Source: Brevifilum sp029548365 (lineage in GTDB: Bacteria; Chloroflexota; Anaerolineae; Anaerolineales; Anaerolineaceae). From it: a stretch of DNA of 62,358 nucleotides. Location: assembly GCA_035376985.1 (NCBI GenBank), contig DAOSSA010000013.1, positions 1 through 62,358 of the forward strand, in the 5' to 3' direction. The number at the start of each line of letters is the position of its first letter. Within the stretch, counting starts at the first letter, position 1. Positions 57,310 to 62,358 of the stretch are shown one piece after another. The position numbers and the translations under genes were made by a program. The notes beneath the pieces were generated by a model. It searched no databases and was not told where the DNA came from. It saw only the letters and a program-made list of their open reading frames with translations.

Positions 57310-58749
57310 ATGCCTACTTTTTTTGAAAAACTCAACCAGCGCGCCAGAACCATCGATTCCTTATTGTGCGTGGGATTGGACCCGCACCCGGAGGAACTGC
57401 CGGAGCAAACCGCGGAAGCAGCCGAAGCTTTTTGTATCCGGTTGATCAACGCCACCCAGGAATACGCCCTGGCTTTTAAACCCAATGCTGCCTTTTTTGA
57501 AGTCCTGGGACCGGAGGGCTGGGCTGCACTGCATAGGGTTATCAAGGCTGTGCCCGAGGGCATCCCCGTCATCCTGGATGCCAAGCGGGGTGATATCTCT
57601 TCGACAGCCCAGGCCTATGCCCGCTCGGCCTTCGAAGTTCTGGGTGCAGATGCGATCACCCTCAGCCCCTACATGGGCTACGATTCTCTCTCGCCATTCC
57701 TGACCGACCCCGAAAAGGGTATTTTCCTGCTGTGCAAGACCAGCAATCCCGGCTCAGTTGACCTGCAGGACCTGCCTCTGGGCGGTCACTACCGTTTGAT
57801 GACCGTGTACGAAAAAGTAGCCGGTTTAGCACATGAATGGGGCGCCAATTGCTGCCTGGGGCTGGTGGTGGGCGCTACCTTCCCCGAGGCATTACAGCGG
57901 GTGCGCCAGTTTGCACCGGATCAATGGATCCTCTCGCCGGGTTTGGGCGCGCAGGGCGCAGATCTGAAGGAGGCGATGCGAGCCGGCTTGCGAGCCGATG
58001 GGCTGGGCTTATTGATCAATGTCAGCCGCAGCATCTCCCGCGCGCAGGATCCGAGGCAGGCTGCACGGGCGCTGGTTGAAAGTTTTCGCGAAGCGCAACT
58101 GGAAATCAATCAGCCTCTGCCTGCCAGGGAAAGCCAAACTCCCCCTCTGATCGCCTCACTGGTGGAGGGCCTGCTTTCGATGGGCTGCATCCAATTTGGC
58201 GAATTTACCCTCAAGTCGGGGCTGGTTTCACCGATCTATATTGATTTGCGGCGTTTGGTGACCTTCCCGGGCTGGATGACCCAGGTGGCTGCTGTGTATA
58301 TTCAGCAATTGTCTCAACTGGAATTTGACCGAATCGCAGGTCTGCCCTATGCCGCCCTGCCGATCGCAACAGCCATCAGCCTGCAGGGCAATTACCCGTT
58401 GATCTATCCCCGCAAAGATGTTAAAGATTACGGTACTGGCGTGGCGATTGAGGGCATCTACCATCCTGGTGAAACAGTTGTGGTCATCGACGACCTGGCC
58501 ACAACCGGGGGAAGCAAATTTGAGGCGATCGAGAAACTGGCAGAGGCGGGCTTGAACGTACGTGATGTGGTGGTCCTGATCGACCGCGAATCCGGGGCCA
58601 GGGAAGCCCTGGCAGAAGCCGGCTACCGGATGCACGCATTATTGACCCTCTCGCAACTTTTAGATCACTGGGATGAGACTCAACGCCTGCCCGCCAATCA
58701 AATTGCCAGCGTGCGCGCTTTCCTGCAGGAAACAGGCGCTTCAGGCTGA
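57310..58749 (+). CDS. pyrFE: Orotidine-5'-phosphate decarboxylase fused to orotate phosphoribosyltransferase
   Basis: A 479-residue bifunctional enzyme for the last two steps to UMP. Residues 1-275 are the decarboxylase: LCVGLDPHPEELP near 20, FKPNAAFFE near 57, and the catalytic ILDAKRGDISSTAQAY near 93. Residues 290-479 are the transferase: GEFTLKSGLVSPIYIDLR near 298, YPRKDVKDYGTG near 370, and the PRPP loop VVVIDDLATTGGSK near 395. The order is decarboxylase first, opposite to the animal UMP synthase. GGAGG precedes the ATG. It lies 109 bp after pyrB. Confidence 0.94.
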   Translation: MPTFFEKLNQRARTIDSLLCVGLDPHPEELPEQTAEAAEAFCIRLINATQEYALAFKPNAAFFEVLGPEGWAALHRVIKAVPEGIPVILDAKRGDISSTAQAYARSAFEVLGADAITLSPYMGYDSLSPFLTDPEKGIFLLCKTSNPGSVDLQDLPLGGHYRLMTVYEKVAGLAHEWGANCCLGLVVGATFPEALQRVRQFAPDQWILSPGLGAQGADLKEAMRAGLRADGLGLLINVSRSISRAQDPRQAARALVESFREAQLEINQPLPARESQTPPLIASLVEGLLSMGCIQFGEFTLKSGLVSPIYIDLRRLVTFPGWMTQVAAVYIQQLSQLEFDRIAGLPYAALPIATAISLQGNYPLIYPRKDVKDYGTGVAIEGIYHPGETVVVIDDLATTGGSKFEAIEKLAEAGLNVRDVVVLIDRESGAREALAEAGYRMHALLTLSQLLDHWDETQRLPANQIASVRAFLQETGASG

Positions 58750-58757
58750 GAGGAACC

Positions 58758-59699
58758 GTGTTTAAAACCCGCGCCTATCGCTATGAAAACGAACAGGTCG
58801 TCCTTATCCTGACGATCCTGCTGGTTCTGGGCGTGATCATCCTGACCGCCACAGCCACAATTTGCCTGAGTGCGGTCTTTATCCTGGGGATGTTCTTGAT
58901 CAGCGCTGTGATGATCCATTCGCACCATCAATCATTAATGCAGCACGCGTTGCGTGTTGATCGTGCTCGCACGCCCGAACTGGCAAACCTGGTCGCAGAA
59001 TGCGGGGTAAAACTGCAGCCCGGACAGGTGGATGTGTTTGTGGTCAATCAAAAGCAGGTAAATGCCTACACATTCGGGATCAGCAGCCCCAAGGTACTGG
59101 TTTTGTTCACCCCTTTGGTCAAAGCAATGACGGTCGATGAGCTTAAATTCATCATCGGACACGAGATGGGCCACGTGGTGTTGGGACACACCTGGCTGAA
59201 CACGATCATCGGCGGCATGGCGGGTATTCCTGCCCCCTTTGGTGCCGCGGTGATCTTGTACACCGCCTTTCGGTGGTGGAATCGCATGTGCGAATTTTCA
59301 GCCGATCGGGCGGGCCTGCTGGCTTGCGGTGATATCCACACCGCAATTTCGGCGCTGGTCAAGCTGGCCGCGCCAAAAATCCGCACGCAAGCCGATTTTG
59401 AGAGCGCCCTGGCCATGATCGATGCTGAAGACGACCCGGTATCTAACCGCCTGGCAGAGGTTTTCCAAACGCACCCGATGCTCATCCGCCGTATCAATAC
59501 GCTGAGGGATTATGCCCGTTCAACGGAATACCAGCGCATCCAGGCCGGGATGAATAGCAACCTGGGAGCTGCGCCTTCAGCGCCTGCGGCAATGTTTATC
59601 GCACCCGTGCAGCTTGAACCTGAAACGAACACGCCCCTTGAAACGGAGCTCACACCGGAAGAACGCTGGCCATGGCTAAAACCCAGGCAGACTCCCTGA
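58758..59699 (+). CDS. M48-family membrane metallopeptidase
   Basis: A 313-residue M48 (HtpX/Ste24-like) peptidase. Two close N-terminal helices (about 15-55) anchor it. VDELKFIIGHEMGHVVLGH (about 125-143) holds the zinc HExxH, and CEFSADRAGLLAC near 180 supplies the third ligand Glu. A C-terminal Pro/Glu-rich tail follows. It likely degrades misfolded membrane proteins. A GTG start with GAGAGGAA just upstream is used. It follows pyrFE by 8 bp but ends in its own terminator. Confidence 0.87.
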   Translation: MFKTRAYRYENEQVVLILTILLVLGVIILTATATICLSAVFILGMFLISAVMIHSHHQSLMQHALRVDRARTPELANLVAECGVKLQPGQVDVFVVNQKQVNAYTFGISSPKVLVLFTPLVKAMTVDELKFIIGHEMGHVVLGHTWLNTIIGGMAGIPAPFGAAVILYTAFRWWNRMCEFSADRAGLLACGDIHTAISALVKLAAPKIRTQADFESALAMIDAEDDPVSNRLAEVFQTHPMLIRRINTLRDYARSTEYQRIQAGMNSNLGAAPSAPAAMFIAPVQLEPETNTPLETELTPEERWPWLKPRQTP

Positions 59700-59722
59700 A
59701 CGCTGAATAAAAAAATTAAATA

Positions 59723-59758
59723 AAAATGCCCGGAAACAGGTTCGTTTGCGGGCGTTTT
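59723..59758. terminator. Bidirectional terminator between M48 peptidase and acetyltransferase
   Basis: AAAATGCCCG pairs with GGGCG-TTTT sequence on the other side (one G-T wobble, then one mismatch and four more pairs), with A-runs before and T-runs after. It serves both convergent genes. Confidence 0.8.
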
Positions 59759-59774
59759 GGGGTCTGTGAATGGC

Positions 59775-61100
59775 TCAGGATATCGGCCAAATATCGGATG
59801 ACCGCTTGGGGAAGAGGGTGTTGATTAAATTTTTATTTTCCTCTTTACTGGCAAAGCAATCTGCGTAGGCATGCCCCAGTTCGTCCATGTTTCGGTACCC
59901 GAACAGAAGTTGCAGAAACGTTAATCCCGGGAATCTTGCGGTTGCATCCCCAAGGGCTTCCAGGTCAATTTTATTGATCGCTTCCAGGTGTCCATTTTTG
60001 AACACCAGCCTGATTCCGTCACGGTAGAATCCCAGCTTAACCTCTCCCGTGTAATATTCAAAGGGTGTGTCTGCCAGGCGCGCTTCCAGCGCCGGTGTCA
60101 TTTCTTGAATAAATGCCAGCAGATCGGGCACCCGCATATAGTATGCGTAAGGCTTATGGTTGAAAGGTAAGCAGGAGGCGATGACGTCGTAAGCCGGGTG
60201 GGTTTCTCCCAGCATAAAACCAAACCTTTCCTGGGGAAGACCCTGGCTTTCAGCCAGCGTTTCGCCTTGTTTCCACAAAAAACGGGCTACACCTGGTGTT
60301 ACAGATGGCCAGGCGACCCCCGGCACCAATTCATAAACCGTCAGGACAGAATTGTCACCCCATTTGACAGGTGGGATGCCAATAAAGCCAACCGGTTCTT
60401 CTGCCGGGTCTTCGATGATGAAAATGTCTCGGGCATTGATGTTGTGCCGGTGTTTTCCGGTCAGTTCATACAGCCAGAGGTGCTTATTCCACACGGCATA
60501 GACCATCGAACGCTGACAACCACGGTTATAGGTAGCCATCAGGAAGGGAATGTCTGCGGTGGTTGCCTCCCGAAAAGTGTAGAGTTCTTCTTCCCCATCC
60601 TCCAGTTTTGGAACATGGACCTTGTAGCCTGAACGCCCTCCGTGGAGGTTGAGAGCCATTTCGTACCCGAATTGGCGGTAATAAAAAGGGATGCCTGTGA
60701 TCGCCTGGACAAGTTCGCCCCGCGCTGCGCTCCATTCGTGCAGAATTTCCATCTGTTGCCGCACCAGGCCGCGCCGGCGGAATTCTTTCCTGGTCCCGAA
60801 CAATTCTGGACGTCCAACCCTGAAGGGAATGCCCTCATAGGACCAGGTTTGCGAGATCAGGCAGCTCGATGAGATAATTTCACCGCTGCGTGTATCTTCC
60901 ACGATTAAAAAGTCATCGGTATTAAACGTTGGCGCTTCACCACTGATCAGGTCCAAGGTCCAATCCTCCAGGCCCTTAGCATCCCATTCATCTTCGCTGT
61001 GAATCTGTATATTAAACTCCACCAGTGCTTGCGCATCTTCAGAGGTTGAGCGGCGGATGATCAAACCTTCGCCCAGGTCGCGAATGAATGACTCTGACAT
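59775..61100 (-). CDS. GNAT acetyltransferase with SCP2-like C-terminal domain (Eis-like)
   Basis: A 441-residue protein. An N-terminal GNAT domain (about 1-165) includes VGRPELFGTRKEFRRRGLVRQQMEILHEW, whose RRRGLV turn binds acetyl-CoA. A second GNAT-like region follows (about 175-320). The last 110 residues (YTGEVKLGFYRDGIRLVFKNGHLEAINKI) resemble the sterol-carrier-like domain of Eis enzymes, which acetylate aminoglycosides or proteins. The substrate here is unknown. GGAG precedes the ATG. It diverges from the MFS transporter gene, a common arrangement for related export or resistance functions. Confidence 0.78.
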   Translation of the reverse strand: MSESFIRDLGEGLIIRRSTSEDAQALVEFNIQIHSEDEWDAKGLEDWTLDLISGEAPTFNTDDFLIVEDTRSGEIISSSCLISQTWSYEGIPFRVGRPELFGTRKEFRRRGLVRQQMEILHEWSAARGELVQAITGIPFYYRQFGYEMALNLHGGRSGYKVHVPKLEDGEEELYTFREATTADIPFLMATYNRGCQRSMVYAVWNKHLWLYELTGKHRHNINARDIFIIEDPAEEPVGFIGIPPVKWGDNSVLTVYELVPGVAWPSVTPGVARFLWKQGETLAESQGLPQERFGFMLGETHPAYDVIASCLPFNHKPYAYYMRVPDLLAFIQEMTPALEARLADTPFEYYTGEVKLGFYRDGIRLVFKNGHLEAINKIDLEALGDATARFPGLTFLQLLFGYRNMDELGHAYADCFASKEENKNLINTLFPKRSSDIWPIS

Positions 61101-61112
61101 TTATTTTTCTCC

Positions 61113-61141
61113 TTGATTGCGAAAATCCCTTTGATTATAAA
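61113..61141 (+). promoter_or_regulatory. Possible promoter of the MFS gene
   Basis: TTGATT (61113-61118) and TATAAA (61136-61141) are 17 bp apart in the short divergent region. Confidence 0.4.
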
Positions 61142-61183
61142 TCAATTGAGGTAGAAGTTGAAGGTATACTTGGCGTTGGTTTA

Positions 61184-62350
61184 ATGATGAAAATGAATAC
61201 CCGATTTAAAATCTTTGTTTTCTTTCAATTTGGCGCATTTGGCGTGTATGGGTCCTATCTGCCCCTGTTTTTTTACAACAGGAATTTCTCTGGTTTTCAG
61301 GTTGGGCTACTTCTGGGCACAATGCCCATTGTGGTCTTGGGCTTGCAGCCGGTTTGGAGCTATTTAAGCGACCGACTGAACGCCCGTAAAGCCTTATTAT
61401 TGATCAGCTGCTTGGGCATGGGACTGGCGATGTTTGGATTGGGATTGTCGAAATCCTATGTTGCCGCATTTATCTGGATTGTTTTTTTCGCTGCATTCAG
61501 TGCGCCTATCATTCCGATCGGCACCGCAATGTTGCTGGAATATTTAGAGGAAAGCGACGAACTGGATAATTACAGCCTGTTTCGCGTGTGGGGATCGGTG
61601 GGCTTTGCCATCATCAGTATGGTAGTGGGCAGCCTGTTTCTGGGAGAGAACACGGATTACCTGGTGTGGTTGACCGGAGGGATTTACATTTTACTGGGTT
61701 TGGTAGGCCTGACATTGCCTGAAAAGCGAAACCAAGTTCAACACTCGGAGACGAAGGTTAGTGAGATCCTATCTGGCAATCCGCGGCTGGTGTTTTTTCT
61801 GATCGGCAGTGTTTTTATTGGTGCATCGCTGGTTGTGTACAACAATAACATCACCCTGTTCCTCCAATCATTAAAAGCTCAGGACTGGCTGGTGGGACTA
61901 ACGATTTCTTTGCAGGCAGTTGTGGAAATCCCATTAATGTTGCTGGTTCCGCTGGCGTTAAAGCATCGATCACCACGCTGGGTTATTTTAATGGGTGCAG
62001 TGTTATTGCCACTGCGCTGGCTTATTTACTTTTTTGTAAAAACGCCAGGATGGGTTGTTCCTTCCCAGGTCATCCACGGTGTTGCCGTGGTTAGTTTTTA
62101 TGTGGTCGGTATTGGGTTCGTTGATCAATTGGTCAACCCTCGCTGGCGTGCAACCGGTCAGGGATTATATTCAGCGAGCTTAAACGGCATCGGGGCTGCA
62201 TTGGGTGCGTACCTGGCTGGGGCGATTTTAGAGTGGTTTGGGATCCGTGCTGTTTGGGGGGTCAACATCATCCTGGGTGCTATCGGCCTGGCATTTTTGT
62301 TGCTGGCACTGTATCCACGTCAAAAAGACGAAACTCAGCCATCTCAATAA
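61184..62350 (+). CDS. MFS transporter (LacY/PucC-like)
   Basis: A 388-residue transporter with 12 predicted helices. The N-terminal FGAFGVYGSYLPLFFYNRNFSGFQVGLLLG and the loop YLSDRLNARKALL (about 55-67, the MFS motif A position) are typical of the MFS_1_like branch that includes nucleoside/LacY-like porters. A central loop (about 175-200) links two six-helix halves. It may export a small molecule acetylated by the divergent gene. Met codons at 61184, 61187 and 61193 are all possible starts with weak sites. The farther in-frame start would begin inside the neighbouring gene and is not used. Confidence 0.8.
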   Translation: MMKMNTRFKIFVFFQFGAFGVYGSYLPLFFYNRNFSGFQVGLLLGTMPIVVLGLQPVWSYLSDRLNARKALLLISCLGMGLAMFGLGLSKSYVAAFIWIVFFAAFSAPIIPIGTAMLLEYLEESDELDNYSLFRVWGSVGFAIISMVVGSLFLGENTDYLVWLTGGIYILLGLVGLTLPEKRNQVQHSETKVSEILSGNPRLVFFLIGSVFIGASLVVYNNNITLFLQSLKAQDWLVGLTISLQAVVEIPLMLLVPLALKHRSPRWVILMGAVLLPLRWLIYFFVKTPGWVVPSQVIHGVAVVSFYVVGIGFVDQLVNPRWRATGQGLYSASLNGIGAALGAYLAGAILEWFGIRAVWGVNIILGAIGLAFLLLALYPRQKDETQPSQ

Positions 62351-62358
62351 TTTCAATA

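Overview
The window most resembles a chromosomal contig from an anaerobic member of the Chloroflexota, class Anaerolineae. This is inferred from the mix of genes and from intergenic spacers full of short dispersed repeats; no rRNA or marker phylogeny is available here. Supporting gene content includes tungstate uptake with an extended molybdopterin/tungstopterin pathway, a mevalonate-type decarboxylase, a ferredoxin-domain aldo/keto reductase, many small DUF membrane proteins, and a beta-helix surface protein ending in an LPLVLR-type tail. There are no rRNA, tRNA, CRISPR, prophage or transposase genes. One 100-N scaffold gap (18382-18481) lies inside a small gene and looks like an assembly artefact.

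Layout. 1-7800: a promoter-driven, terminator-ended operon for an unidentified organic or sugar acid (GntP-like permease, hydantoinase/oxoprolinase-type ATPase, HExxH protein, PH-like membrane protein, RraA-like aldolase, KDPG aldolase fused to a VOC domain, KDG kinase). 7857-11260 (-): an ABC-2 exporter. 11400-11890: four to five tandem copies of a 107-bp hairpin repeat. 11968-12816: an LppM-like lipoprotein. 12841-18024: a TPP-riboswitch thiamine salvage operon (pyrophosphokinase, ThiB, ThiP, ThiQ, DUF402 protein). 18051-21456 (-): small membrane proteins and an aldo/keto reductase. 21557-21768: an orphan leader with a 19-codon ORF and two strong hairpins. 21949-27424: molybdenum/tungsten cofactor operon (two MoeA types, MoaC, MoaA, MOSC, MogA/MoaB). 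27607-30078: a consensus promoter, a probable Moco/Tuco riboswitch and tupABC.

30173-44727: mostly housekeeping genes (PepT, UroD-like methyltransferase, an AT-rich orphan HsdR_N nuclease, DUF92, DegT aminotransferase, UvrB, acylphosphatase, HEAT protein, RseP, mevalonate (di)phosphate decarboxylase, UbiD). 44877-52658: a large secreted subtilase, a MOT1 molybdate transporter and a beta-helix surface protein. The surface-protein gene sits between two 209-bp inverted repeats, each holding a 75-bp MITE-like element. 52676-54689: HutU with two small paralogous membrane proteins. 54856-58749: a pyrimidine operon behind an attenuator-like terminator (a DHOase and an ATCase that resemble the domains of eukaryotic CAD in the same order, then a PyrF-PyrE fusion). 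58758-62350: an M48 peptidase, an Eis-like acetyltransferase and an MFS transporter.

Metabolic reading: the cell imports thiamine, molybdate and tungstate, builds the pterin cofactor, makes UMP de novo and oxidises or cleaves sugar acids to pyruvate and triose phosphate. Several of these units are controlled by RNA leaders rather than by regulator genes visible in the window.
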